From Chionis minor (taxonomy: Eukaryota; Chordata; Aves; Charadriiformes; Chionididae): DNA of 64,000 nt. Location: positions 124,001-188,000 of the forward strand of contig VZSF01009121.1 in NCBI GenBank assembly GCA_013398295.1. Direction: 5' to 3'. Both the position numbers and the translations under genes were made by a program. How positions within the stretch are numbered: position 1 is the first letter of the stretch; each line of letters opens with the position of its first letter. Of this stretch, positions 1 to 12,943 are shown in pieces. The notes below the pieces were generated by a model. The model saw nothing but the letters and a program-made list of their open reading frames with translations, was not told the DNA's origin and did no database searches.

Positions 1-1214
1 TCATATTTTACGCTGTCCTTCAGGTTTTAAGCAACATCTTTAACTCACTCAACTTCTTTACAAGCTGGAAAGTAACAGCCCTGGTCATGAATGCCACCAG
101 TTCCGCAAAATCCATTGATCCTCTCTCAGTGGCCAGTGCACCAGGAAATACCACATTCCACGTTAACCTTTTGTCTAGCGTGTTACACAAGTATGTAACA
201 GAGAGGTACTTGGCCAACTTGGCTTTTTCTTCCTGGATAGCTAAGTTGTTCCATCAGTAACGTAAAAATGTTTTAACAGCACAGCAACAAACCACCCAGC
301 ATGCCAAGGAGCCACGGAGCCCTTGGTTCATTGTTGGGAGGTTACTTTTAATTACAAGGTCCTGATTAACACACTGGAACAAGGAAATAGCTTACTTCAA
401 ACAGTTCCAAATCATTGTACTTAAAAATGCTGACCTTTGTCATAAGCAAGGACAACCAGTGACAAAGACAAAAAGAAAATTGTTTCAGTTCTGAATGAAT
501 TTGAAGTCCTATTACAGGACTTTACAGAAACTCGGTAATCCATAAAAGTCAGTTTTCAAACATTAATTTCATAGTATCATAAACAGCCAAACTCTTCCTT
601 CAGACAGGAACTTATTTTTAAACTAGGTTCCTGTACAAGATTTGTCTTTAAAACTTTTGCATTGATTTTATTTTTCTAGTTGGTGCAACTTAACTTATTA
701 TTATCATTAAAGTTTGAATCTGGTTTATTTAATCTATTAACTGGCTGAACCATTTTACTCATGCAGTTTGCCCAGAGACAGAGTTATCTACTTCTTAGAA
801 AAAGCATTCTGGCTGTAATTCAGTCTCTGCAACAGTATTAATGTAGGGACAGATCCTGACTTCATTTGGAGCTCTTAGCTTCAGTTCTTCCATATGCAAG
901 TAGAACATGAAATTACCATAATTAAGAGCTAGTAGAAAATACAAGAGAGTAAGGAAGTACACTCCTCATCATGGAAATGCTAAACATGGTAAGAATGAAT
1001 CCAGCATCTTTTGCAGAGAAATTTCCTTCATTAGAAAGAAGGAAACATTTGACAAAATATGTGGGCTAAGCTCAGCAGCTGCTGCAGTGCATCTGTCCTG
1101 CCGCAAGTGGGTTGTTGGGTGAACTGTTGAACATCTGAACTTTGAACATTACAACAGACTCTTATTTTCTACTGCCCCGCATGCATAAAAGCCTTCTTTA
1201 TTTTCTTATCATAG

Positions 1215-1296
1215 GAAATGGAGGACATACGAAAGGGAAGAACTTCAGAGTATGTAAGCAGTACTGGGAAGTTTAATCTAGAGCTGTAGAATACAG
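1215..1296 (+). other. exon-like stretch, unrecognised
   Basis: A pyrimidine-rich tract (TTCTTTATTTTCTTATCATAG) ends in AG at 1214 and is followed by 82 bases that end at an ACAG|GTAAAA donor at 1297. One frame from the first base reads EMEDIRKGRTSEY and stays open for 24 codons to a TAG at 1287-1289. An alternative donor, TAT|GTAAGC, lies at about 1254. It could be a small exon or a terminal coding exon. A chance pairing of splice motifs is the more likely explanation, because no family is recognised and no partner exon was found. Confidence 0.12.
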
Positions 1297-4200
1297 GTAA
1301 AATGGAAACCACTGGGATGATTAATTTACAAAAATCTCTACTCCTTAATTTAATCAGGAAAACAAATGAAGAAAGCTGACCAAGATAAAGAATGAATTAC
1401 TTACTTATTAAATCTAACAGGATGCAGCTGATGCCTAGTAGGTAAATCAAGGTAATTTTTAGATAGAGTTCAATGGCCTGGGTGAAGGAAAGGAATGGGT
1501 TGGCTTTATATGAGACAGCTGGTTCTTCCACACCAAATTAACTCTTACGTGATGCCACCTGTGCACACAGCAGTTGGAAAAGTGGCCTCCAAGAAGCAAT
1601 GCTGGTTGCCAGGAGTGTATGTCAGGTGAGCCCTATGTAGAAGCAAAGCCACGTTACAGTGTAGTTAAACTGGTCTTGAATTTGTTTAACATAATTAATG
1701 ATGTTTAGTATGTTTTCAGGCAGCATAAAGAATTTGCATAACACAAAGAAATATTAAAAAATACAGAAATGTCAAATATGACATTCTGGCTGCCTAAGAA
1801 AAATGCAGGATGAGATCAAAGAGCCTTTCCTTGAAGGTAGCAGCAGTGGTTCCACAGACTCCACTACAACCACAAGTCACTTTCAAACTGACTCTCAGGT
1901 ATGGAAGCAAGATGCAGTGCAGAGACAGAGATCTTGGACACAAGGAATACTGTCTGAGAGTTAATCTCTTTCACCTACTCCTCCTCTCCTGCTCAGAGCC
2001 AACAGGCAGCTTGGAGGAAGCCATAGGTATGAGCAGGGACTGTAGATACCAGCCTTTCCCTGCAGTATTTGTGTGCTTAATACCCCTCATCTCTTCACCT
2101 GAACCTCAAACTCAATTACTTCAGCAAATTGTACTAGAAAAGCTAAGCAGATCTTTTAGAAAGCATAAGATAAGCAGGTAACACTAAATACATGTCGAAA
2201 TATATGAAACAAATGTATTTGTGATGAAATTTCATTGATTTATTAGTTTCTGTAAAGACTGTTAGAATACAGATTTGCAAGAGACTGTAAGGACCAACTC
2301 CTCACAAGATCAAGGCCATAATATGCCAAATATCTGTCAAGCATGTGAGTGAGTTTGTGCATTCTCACTGTTCTACTTCCCGAATGCAAATTTCTGCTCA
2401 TACTTATGAGAGTGGTATAGTCTCCAGTTCTTTGGTGACTTCTCTAATGCCGTGCAAAAAATGGCTCTCTGTTTAATGATACTTTGACATGAATGTGTCT
2501 CTAAGGGAAGGAAAAAATACTGTGTTTAATCTGTTCTTTATTAGCAACTCTTTGCATTATGGGTCTAATTTAACTAATGACCTAATAATTACCTCTCTGT
2601 AAATCATAGGGAGCATTAAACACACTGTGTCACACAGTGCCATGATAATGCATGTTTGAGAACTTGAAAATGTGGCAGTACCTTCCACGAGAGGATAAAA
2701 GCTCAGCTCTTCTCCATATCACTTGTGATTTTTGGACAGTTTCCATTTGTAGCCTATCCATTTAGCTCTCAATAGTCATGTCCTTTTCCTTCCTGGGATT
2801 TCATTGTCTTCTACAACTTTTCATTTATCTCGCCAAGCTTGGCCTTCACCTATGCCACTCCGCCAAAAAGTTCTCTTGCTGCCATCTTCATAATGGTGCA
2901 GCGTGGTCTGCATAGAAAACAAAACATATCTGGATTCCCACTTGCAGTAGATTTCGGTAAATACTTTCCATTGCCTTCGAACATAGGACTGTTAGACCCA
3001 ATGACTAATCGAGTTCTTCAGTAGAGTTGTGTCTCCATTTATGGTCACCCTACGTAAATTCAAAATATTATCATAAAATGTATTTAAAATTTATTCCGTT
3101 TCAAAATCAAAGGTTGCTATGGAACCTGAGGTGAGAGCAATACTGAGAAAATTTACTGGGTCAAAGATTAAGTGTCCTGAATGGAGACCTTGGACAAAGA
3201 TGAATTTTCAGAAACTTTTTGGTGTTTTTCATTAACAAAAGGCATAACATTCTTCCTTCCCTCCAGTTTCCCAACCCAGGGAGACAAAGAAGGGAAAGAG
3301 ACAGAGGAATTTTAAATGATGTAACATCTCAGACATATAATTCTTTCTAATGATGTAGGTGTTTTCCTTGTTAATTTGGCGCTATGTGCCAGCAGTATAA
3401 GTACATACAGATTTAGGAGACTTTGTTCACCAGACTGGCTGTTGAAATTTGCATTCCAATATCGCTTGGAGCTGACTTAAAATTGTGTGACAAGTAACTC
3501 TTATCACAGTAATGCATATTATTATCTGTTAGCATAGCTTCATGTAATGACGATTTATGGAGGAAAAGTACGCCACGTTTTGTGTTCCTATTGAACCACT
3601 GTTGGATTTGACTGACAAGAATTTGAGGTTCAGTCCTGTAAACCATCTTCCTTCTCTTTAAAATAATCCAATTAGTATGAGTGGAACAACACCTTCAGGA
3701 CCACATACCTACATACAGCGTTAATACTTTGAGAACAACAGCAAAACCTAATTCTGATAAGACACATAAGAATACAAAGGACAAGCTCTCTCCCAGAACA
3801 CAGTAATAACCAAAATGAGACATTTCCTGTGCATTAACAAGGATGATTAATGAGTGTTTCAAATACAGACTGATACCATGTGACTGAAGAATAGAAAATG
3901 TGATGTTTATATTTAAAAAAGAGGAGGACAGTTGCCTGGGCAATGAACCGACTCTTTAGGCTGATTCTGAACTTGATAAGATTTTTACAGTCAAATCTGG
4001 AGGCACGATTGGCTGAGAGAAAGCTGGAGAGCTTTGTCCCGAGTGAAGAGGAATCATACACCATAAAGAAGTAGACGATGGGAGCAGTAGCTGTGCACAG
4101 TGAGACGAGGAAGATTATGCAATTTCAGGGATCAACGAAGGATCCAGGAGGAGGGAAAAGTGATGTGACGGTGTTCCTGAATGTAGCAGGAGGGGCAAAC

Positions 4201-6790
4201 ACATTTGAGGCCTGAGGAGATCACTCACTGTACATGTAATTATGCAGCCCTTTGCCTCGGCAGGGGCGTGGGGCTGCTGTCCCCAGAGTGACAGTGACTC
4301 CTTCTCCCTGCCTTGTACTTTAAAATCTCTGTTCCGTAAGGAGCTATAGACCAGAAGTCAGTAACAGAAAACACTGTTACTGTAGAGTAACATTTTTTTA
4401 TGTAGAAAAAAGCATTGTAGAGATCACGTATTCTGAGTCACAGACAATTTACCTGCCTGTTTCTTCCTGACACTGAGCATTCCCTACTGGGGGGAACATT
4501 CACTCGTTTTTCTCCTCTATGGACTTTTTCCCCTAGGTAACACCCAGACATTCATCACCACCAGATACCTTTTCTCCAGAGAAAGACTTTTAATTGTCCT
4601 CTGCACTACAGTTTCTCAGTCGGGCGCGTTCACCTGAGGTGAGATCCCCAAAGCTAACAGATTTCCCTGTTTCTTTTTGTTTGGTTGGTTTTTTCTTGAG
4701 CGGGAGCCAAAATTGTTGGGGTTTTTTTCCTCACATGGTCAGTATGGCTCAGCTAATGGCCCAAAGAATCAATTTGACCCCTCTTTCCCCAAAGTTAATG
4801 GGCAAAGGCTGCAAATACACCCCAAAAGCCAAAAAAACTTCTGGTGTTCCAGCATCAGCCTTGCCCAGCACAGAGCCACTGAACTGGGCACTCTTAATAC
4901 CCCGAGATCCAGTCACACCTCCCCTCACACACGTAGGGCTTAACACGTAGGAGCTGTTAAAACTCTGCATTTGGGAAATTCATACAAGGAAGACTTACAA
5001 TCGATAGACCATGCCAGCCTTCACATTCTAGTTACCTACCCTGTACATCTACCTGGTATTCATCATTAAAATCATATCTGTGCTTGCACTTGTGTGTATA
5101 TAATTATCCATCACAGCATTCTTAGATTATTACAGCATAAGACCTAAACATGCATGACATGAGCCAGGCTCACTCCTTGGCTCCACGCTTGTCTCAGTAC
5201 TTTGCAATTCAACAATGTTCTAGGGGAGAACTGTCTTCCAATTTTCTGCAGGAAAAAAGAAACCTGTGTTGTTTTAATAAGTGGTGCCAACTGCTCTACG
5301 CAGAGTAAGAAACCTGTCACATCTAGAAATAAAATAGCTGAATCTGCAAATTCAAACGTGTGTGATTTTTCTTTTCGCTTCACTTACTAATTGGTCAGTT
5401 GTGCCAGGTATTTTGCTTAAATCTAAATCAAACGAAAAGCCTTAAACTAACATTTTAATGGTTCGGGTTGTACAATTTAGACTACTCATACTTGGTCTTA
5501 GCTTAGCTTTGAGTATATTGCTTTATAAAACTGGAGACCTCTCTGTGAGTGGACTATCTGTCCACTGCCCCAAGAGTGCAAAGTACACAGTAATTTCCTT
5601 GAAGATGGGGTTGCAAAAGGGTCTTGAGCCTGACCCTGTGAAGCTGATTCATTCCACAACTGCCATTCAAAAGCTGTCCACATTCCACGGAGCGTATAAA
5701 GGTAACTGCTGCTGCCCTATACTGTCACAGGAGCTCACCCACAGCTGTAATTCTCAACTAGTTGGGAAGCTTGTTAAAATCCTCTAATTAAAAATCCCTG
5801 TGGCCTTATTAAAGTCCTTCTCACAGACCTTGACTTTTTCCCCTCAGCTGGGACATATATAGGTGTGATAGTCCTCTGTGTTGCAGCAGACAGGAAAGGC
5901 TTTATGGTGACAGTCTCCTAGAGATGTCATCTTCCCACAAATACTGCTGTCTTTGACTCTTACTTTTGCTTTGAATAGACTACAGTGACACTATTCCATG
6001 AAATATAAAGCTTCTAGATCACCTCTCTGCTGATCTGCAAGTGCATCACTATTATTTTCTTCCAAAAAAAAGTAGAAATTCCAAGATTTGGAATCATTAA
6101 TTGAGCGGGGAACAGATAAAAATAATGCGTCCTCATTTACTTACAATGTTGCTAAAATAATGTTAGAAGACTCATAAAATATAAATATTTCTGATATAGT
6201 CATATTAAATGGTTCTAATAAGCTTAAATATTTTCTTTATTCCCTTCCCTTTAAGTATTCCATCTGAAAAATATTCATCCAACTCATTAAGTGGCACCAA
6301 CTTTTTATCTGAGTAACAGACTTAGTTTATCAGAGCTGCTTCATAAACTCTTGGAAATGAGTTCTGCTTATGTCCTTCTAGGGCTCTGGAAATGCAATAG
6401 GCAGAGAGAGTGGTATCAAGGGCTGGCAAATCATACTGTTCCTTGTGTGCTGGAATCTAAAGCACAATTATTTTTAGATGACTAAAAATGCACAAGAAAC
6501 GGGGACTGCAAACAGATCTCATGAATTGGTGATTTTCTTTTCAAACCTCACAGGACACGTTAATATTGTGAGAGGAGAAACAAAATCATGTAATCAAATA
6601 TGAGATTCTCCAACAGGATTTGTGGCCCCTCTGAGAACAGAGAACTCTGAATGCTACTACCAGGAATGACATTGCCAATTTTTCTGTCGGAAGGAAGGCG
6701 ACAAGTACCAATTAGACACTCATGACTTTGGCACGTTTGATTGCTCTTCATTCATTTGAGATTTGTTTGCTGATGGTACTAATCCACAGG

Positions 6791-6817
6791 GAAGAAAAAA
6801 AAAAAGAAAAAAAAAAG
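6791..6817. repeat. A-rich low-complexity tract
   Basis: Two runs of ten or eleven A separated by single G bases. No retrotransposon body lies immediately to the left, so this is simple sequence and not a clear retroposon tail. Confidence 0.8.
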
Positions 6818-9299
6818 ATTTTGGAAAGGATTTACAAAGTTTACAAGGAAATCTTCATTTCCAGCTCTCCCTGTCAAGTACATCTAACTGATGGACTGTG
6901 TCTTCACAAATTATGCCCACTGACTTGCTTCACCTAAGGGTGTAAGAGAGTAGGGTGAGGAGAAACTAACTTGGTTTTAAGTTTCCTTATTAGCTTTATG
7001 TGCTCAAACAGTACATTTTTCCACCCAGAAGTATAGTCTGATTGGAAAAGGAGGAATTAGCCCATTTGCCCAGAATTTCTAGATGACAGGCGACTGAGCC
7101 CACCAGGGGCTGCAGTGAGCCAACGAGACCCTCAGACACACTGCTGCCATGCACGTGCACAGCTTGCGCAAACGATGTGAGGCATTAGGGACACATAGCA
7201 AGCCTTAAGTTTAGGGAGCACCATCGTGTGGGTGAGACAAAGTCCCCGTCCGTGGGCAGAATCACACGGCTGTCCTACACCTTCCCAGGATTCCTGCATC
7301 TCCAACCAGGACATCAGAGCAGAGCGTGACAATTGTCTGCACCACACAGTGTAACCGTGGTGTCATGACTACCATCTTTCCAGTTGGGTCTGGATGTCTC
7401 CGTCACTGGTCTGGGTTCTAACACAGGTCTACAGGACAGTGTCAAAAAACACCGCCTTTCGTTACACATGCTGCACAGACACGGTCTTGTTTCTGTGAGC
7501 TGGCAGCGTGATGCTTTGTAATTACATATCAGTCAATGAAATAAAATAAAGTTGTGCCCCCATCTGAAAATTGGTAACTTCACCTCTCCATCTTTTTAAA
7601 AGCTGGCTCTGAGAAGACCATTGTCAAATTCTGGTCACGGCTACACATGAACTACTCTCACTGGTGATCTAGGAGTTATCTCAATTTAATGTTAAATACC
7701 CTAGCCTCAGGTTGATCTCCCTCCCTTAAGTTCGACATTAGAAGAGTCTTGTCTACATATCCCAAGAGAAGGGTGTAACTTTGTTCTCCATGGAAGGCAG
7801 GCAAGGGCTGTATTTGTGGCTTTCTGACAACTGAAGATCATGACAGTCTCATTTCAAAAAAAAGGAGCAAATAAAAGGTAGATTGTATGGTCATGTTACA
7901 GACTTTTGTCAATAACATTTTGTTTCTTTGAATTGGAGAGAATTTTGGCTCTTGAGTCTAGTTTGGGTTCTGCCCATGGGGTTTTACAGAACTGATCCTG
8001 GGTAATTTCAAAATCATTCCCAAATGCAGCATGGTTCTTTGAGAACTTACAGACTAATTTGGGTAGGCAATTCAATTCTGCTTCACCTCAGATTTACAAA
8101 CCGTCACATCCATGCCCGAGTAGGAGGCCTTGTGCAGTGGCTGCAAATCCTTCTTGAATAGCAACATGGTCTCTTTAATCCCTTTAGAAGATTTAAAACA
8201 ATTTGCAACTGAAAGTGTTCGTTCCTAGGTTAAACACAGAACCAGGGTCTTCATTCATGAATGACACCAACGGCAGCAATTCTTAGTCACCAACTTCCCG
8301 CGATTCCTCAGCTTCTAGGCCATACATGGGTAAATCTAGTACAAACAGGGAACAGAAACGCTGCTCTCTGAGCCAAACAGGGCTGGACCAGTTTCTCAGG
8401 AAACCACGTGTGTGAATACAGTGCAAAGTGTTGCTGGAAAGACACAATTGGGGGTCAAACTGCACGGGGCTCGCATAACATTGCCCGTCCGACCACCGTG
8501 TAGGGGGACAGGCGGTTTGCAGCACTCAGGTATGAAAGAGCTTCAACTCAGTCAAGCCCACACACCGACACGGTCCCTGCAACACCCACATCGTGACGTG
8601 GGACATTCTTATTGTAGAAGGGGAAGAATCTAATCATGAAGGCAATTATCCAAGACCGGCTCAGCCCCAAAGTGAAACCAACAGTGAAGATACTGCCTAG
8701 CAGTAAGCTTTGTCTTAGGAGAATTTAATACTCATTTGATGCAGAATTGAAGAACCTGATCCTGGAGCTCTTATCTGTGAGATTAGCCACAGCGAGGCAG
8801 AGTGGAAGCCCACCAAGACGAACAGGAGTTCATCAGTTGGCTTTGGACAAGCTCCCAAACAAGCAAAAGGCTGCAGAAGTGGGACTCAAAGCAGACCACT
8901 GGCCTTTGCCTGTACGGGAAAGTTAGCCAGGATCATTCTACTGCTAATACAGTTGTGGTGACACAACACACTGCATGGAGGTCTTTGCTGGGCTGCAGGT
9001 TTCCACCTGATGAGTGACCACAGACACTCAGCCGGGGGAGGAGGTGGCAGGAGGGGCTGATTGCCCTGGCACACGGCATGGGCTGTGCTGCCCTGAGAGG
9101 GGCCGTGGGCTCTCACCCACCCCCTCCGATCCCCGTGCAGATCCCTGCTTGAGCTGAAGAGGTATCAGTCACCACCATAGTTTTACTGATAAGTTTTCAA
9201 ACGTATACAAACCCCTACACCACACAAATTATTCTAATTTTAGGATTTAGCTTTATAACCATTTAATCAATCACACCTCAAGAACCAAGCTCATGGGCA

Positions 9300-11030
9300 C
9301 ACAGCTGTTAAAAAGCTCCATGAAGAAATGCCAAAGGGAAGGGGAAGAAAGCAACCCTCCTCATGTCAGGCTTTTCACAGGCAGGGGAACCGCTGGCCAC
9401 TGATGCAGCTGGTTGCGTGGAGGAAATGCACCAGGAGCTCTGGAGGAATCCTGCGTACCCTGCCCTGCCGCAAAGGTATAACCCCAGGCAGCTCTTTTCC
9501 CTTCGACATGACATTGCTGTGGAGCCTGCAGCGTTCCTCAGGAAACTTGTCGTGATGGTGCTCGCAGGGAAGGCTCTGGGGAAACAACAGTCCCCAAAGT
9601 GGCAGCAGAGCAAGGCGGAGGAGTGGCACAGAACGGTGAGCATGAGCACGCACAGAAGCAGCAGCGGGATACAGGTAGGAGAGGAGGAGTGGACTGGGCT
9701 GGGGGAGCTGTGAGAGTGATGGGGAAGGAGCACCACGCCAAAAGAGGTTGGGGAGACCAAGGGGGTGGGAGGCGAGAGCTGCAAAGAGGGTGCAGGGGCC
9801 TCCGAGTGCCAATGGAGAGGGAGGAGCGAGCCAGCAAGAGAGAGCTGTGCGTTCCCAAGGGATTCCTCTCTCCTCGGCACTAAGGGAAAACTTAGGGAAA
9901 TACGCAGATTAAACAAATGAACAAAGAGCTACAGTAATGTGGAAAAGGCAGGTAGAAAGAAGAAAATTTCACCAAAACAGTTTTCATACACTATTTCACA
10001 CGGTTTTTTAGTTTTGATTTTTCTGTGTCTAAAGAGAGTAAATAAAACCAAAGCAGCCCCAGACACTTCAAGCTCAGAGGACAACCCAGGAATTACGGAG
10101 CTCACCTGAGGTCTCTGGCCTTGGCAGCTCTGCAAGTGTTTCATTTTCACATAGATAAACCATTCATGAATAATTTCTCCAATGCATTAAGCATAAACAA
10201 GCTTTCCTTTTCAATAGGTAAGTATTTCTTCCTACCCCTGTGATTTCCTCTCCTAAACCAAATATTTTTATGTGTGGAACCACCGAAAGAAAACAAGTCT
10301 GAGGCTTCCCATTAATTACTGCATTTCCCAGGACTTCTCCTGCAGTGTCTGGAGCCAGGGTCCCCTGCCACACGTTTTATTTTGTGGAGTCTTTCCATTT
10401 TACGACTCTTGGAGCAACTGGTCGTGTTTATTGATCTTTCCACACAGCTGTTCTTTTCCTACAGGAGCACTGAGATGGATTTTCTGTGGCTGATAGGCGA
10501 GGCCTTCTGTGACTCTGTTAAAGCAGGTTTGCTGATGGCAGTAACAGGAGCTGAGGGGGCAGCAGCTTTTTAAGACTCCGAGTTTGTGGGTGTAAAGGAA
10601 GCCAAAAATGCTACATACTGGCTTCACTTTCACTGTAAAAAAATGTGCTTGTGTGATGAATTCCAAAATCCCGTGAGCGAACTAGCCCAAACAAGACTTG
10701 CTGTGGTACATAGGGATGGAGTGGAGGAATTGTGGGAGACCTGTGCTGGGAAAGGAGGGCTGGGACGTGGGCAGCTGCACCGAAGGGCGGTGGAGCATCC
10801 GCACAGAACAACTCCAGCTACACCCGGGCGGCTCTTGGCGCATCTCCTCCCGTCCCGGACAGCACTGAATTCCCCTCAGCCACTTCTGCCATTCCTCACC
10901 CGTCTTAACTAATTTACCAGATGAGACAGGAGCAGGAATGACCTCATGTAGATGATCTGCCTCATGCAATAGCAAAACCATAAGGGCTCATGACCCCAAA
11001 ATAACCCTGAACTGGGGGTAGCATCACTCG
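9300..11030. other. GC-elevated shoulder left of the CpG island, overlapping open frames
   Basis: Frames of about 100-200 codons are open on both strands between 9308 and 9916. The longest (minus, about 202 codons) translates to a Ser/Pro/Leu/Cys-rich chain without domain, signal peptide or periodicity that I recognise. The plus frame over the same bases is equally open, which points to compositional loss of stops and not to selection for protein. A minus-strand donor motif CAG|GTGAGC sits with its last exon base at 10106, about 1.2 kb downstream of the island donor described below. It could belong to a minus-strand transcript, but its acceptor is poor. Confidence 0.5.
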
Positions 11031-11660
11031 ACCGTGGATTATGTTTCACGGTTTTCCGAGGGCCGTGGTCACACGGGACTCCGGAGCCGAACATCCCTGT
11101 CGCTGCGGCCGAGCCTCAGGTTCGGAGGGCGAGTCCGCCCGCCCATAGGGCCACCTCCTTGGCCAGGGTGGCTCCCAAGCCACCACCCTTGGGACACACA
11201 GACACGCCGGGTGGCTTTTGGGTGTAACAGGACCAGGATGCTGGTGAGGGCTCGCAACTTCGGGAGGGAAAGGGGAAAAGAGCAGGAAAGGGAAGTCGTT
11301 AGAGAAAATATCCGTCTTACCTCTCCGCGGACTCCTCGGGAAGCGCAGCAGCCGCTCACACGTACAAACCTTCTCCCCCCAAGAAAACCAGACCAGGACC
11401 TCAGCTCAGCACAAAGCAAGGCAGGGGTGCCCTGGTTTCACACACACACCCCGAAACGCCCCCAGTCCCCTCTGGGCAGCCCGGGTTCCCCCCGCCGGGG
11501 GCAGCCCCAGCTCTCCACGGCTCCTGCGAGCGCTCGGGGGGCTGCGAAGGAGCCGCTGCGGCCCGGAGCCCTCCCGGTGCCTCCCCTGCGCCGGGGGGAG
11601 GAACGGCTGGGAGGGTGTCAGCACAACACGCTCCATAAATCTCCCCTCAGCCTTCCGCAG
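11030..11660. promoter_or_regulatory. CpG island, candidate promoter
   Basis: GC content is far above the surroundings. By direct count, bases 11461-11580 are 80 percent GC, and bases 11101-11160 are about 73 percent GC with seven CpG dinucleotides in 60 bases. CpG is depleted elsewhere in the window, so this looks like an unmethylated island, which in vertebrates usually marks a promoter. No TATA box stands out. A consensus donor on the minus strand (11320) lies inside the island and suggests transcription to the left; a plus-strand GTGAGG donor-like site follows an ATG at 11238. The plus strand is open from 11034 to 11666, but only through a GTG in its first codon, and the product is a Pro/Arg/Ser-rich chain of no known family, so I do not call it a gene. 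I cannot tell which gene or non-coding RNA it serves. Confidence 0.65.
11321..11600 (-). other. candidate first exon of a minus-strand transcript
   Basis: Reading the minus strand, the island contains CCGCGGAGAG|GTAAGACGG, a full-consensus donor (AG|GTAAGA) whose last exon base is 11321. A 5' exon ending here would begin somewhere near 11500-11690; the start given is a guess because no initiator motif is visible. The frame through the donor is open and would break after a GAG codon (phase 0). The transcript may equally be non-coding. The nearest downstream minus-strand donor motif is at 10106. Only the donor and its CpG setting are seen; the exon itself is inferred. Confidence 0.25.
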
Positions 11661-11729
11661 ACGTAGGTCCTTGAGAAAAATGCCCAAATCCCGGCCTTTG
11701 TTGACATAGTAACCACATTTAGGGGTTTG

Positions 11730-11743
11730 CCCCCCCCCCCCCC
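11730..11743. repeat. C14 homopolymer
   Basis: Fourteen consecutive C bases just right of the CpG island. Runs like this are prone to length error in sequencing, can form i-motif or G-quadruplex structures, and are often variable between individuals. Confidence 0.95.
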
Positions 11744-12214
11744 TTCAGAAGCCGCCTGCATAAAACAATTCATTGTGGGAAAGATTTATCCAGCCCGCAG
11801 CGGGCCGGTTTATGCGGTTTTATTTGTCTAAGGCAGAAATAAAAGCGAGTGAATGTTTATACACTAGAGGCTTCACACCCAAAGCAAGGGCTTGTTTCAT
11901 TGCGGCAGTTAATAGTAAAGACTTCCACAACTCTTTCAAGGAAGTGTATTTCCAAGTAAAAGGAAAAAATCCATTATTCAGCTAAACAGCCCATTTCTAA
12001 TGCATGAGTGAGGTAAAGCTTCAGGGACTTTTAAGGGCGCCCTGAAACGTTTTGTAGTTTTCTCACACTTGTTCACATATATTTAGCAGACTCCTCCAAA
12101 GATGCTTGAAACATCTTAGAAGTTCCCAGCAAAGTTATAAAGCTGCAACAAACTGGGAGGAATAGCAGAGGGTCAGGAACAAGTAAAGCCTGTGGGAGAC
12201 TCTGCTTCCCCGGT

Positions 12215-12244
12215 CCTATGGAGATGAGCCCTATGGAGATGAGC
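12215..12244. repeat. tandem 15-bp duplication, two copies
   Basis: The 15-mer CCTATGGAGATGAGC occurs twice in direct succession without mismatch (12215-12229 and 12230-12244). A perfect copy suggests a recent slippage or duplication event. Confidence 0.95.
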
Positions 12245-12783
12245 TCTTTAGCCTCTGGCAGTGGAGAGGAGAGAGATAAAAGAGAATTGTGCCGCGGGGA
12301 TCACATGGGGTTTAATGGGTTTTAATGCATCCTCTCATCCAAACGGCTGCCACCGTACACAGATCTGCATTCAGATTTCTAGCTCTTTTACTGGTAGTTT
12401 AGGCTATGGGAGCGGAGTGGCAGCATGTGACCCCTAGTTGCAAACGCATGGGGGTGGGGGATAAAGAAACAAAACCCCGAACTTTGGTACTTACGAGTTG
12501 AAAAGGGCTTTACAAGCAACATTTCAGTGGTTTAACTCATTGTTGCCTTATAAAAAACTGCCTTATTTACACATCTCTCTAAAGGCGTAATTCTGTATAA
12601 TTTACTAAGGAAAACTTGTCTCTGTGCAGGGTTAAATACGTGTTTACGCTTGGAATGTGCAGAGCAGCACAAAGAGTGAGAGATCTAGCATTTTGGAAGC
12701 TGTAACTTCTTTTCCTCCAACCTTGAGATTCATTACAGGTGACCATAACCTTCCCCCCGACACCCAGGCATCCTCATCTTCCT

Positions 12784-12830
12784 CACAACACACACACCCC
12801 ACCCCAAAACAAACAAACAAACAAAAAAAA
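12784..12830. repeat. CA / CCCA / CAAA low-complexity tract
   Basis: A compound simple repeat: ACACAC, then CCCCACCCC, then four CAAA units running into A8. It is likely length-variable. Confidence 0.9.
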
Positions 12831-12920
12831 TCAGTTTCTTCATCCACATCTATTTGCTGGAGTGCGGCTGAGAATCATTAGGCATATCCTGAACTGTCAT
12901 TTAAATGGGAAAATTCTTGG

Positions 12921-12943
12921 GAAGAGAAAAGAGAAAAGAGAAG
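12921..12943. repeat. GAGAAAA purine repeat
   Basis: A short all-purine tract made of GAGAAAA-type units. Confidence 0.8.

Larger units (their letters stand above)
1..9300. other. AT-rich non-coding stretch, no recognised gene
   Basis: Stops occur often in every frame and the open frames are short and unrelated to families I know. I found no CR1 tail, LTR or tRNA-like box here. What it does hold is an A-rich tract at 6791-6817 and one exon-like stretch at 1215-1296 (listed separately). At the left edge, positions 20-240 on the minus strand hold about 75 open codons ending in TGA, with no acceptor I would trust; I cannot name the product. The best reading is intergenic or intronic bird DNA. 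Confidence 0.7.
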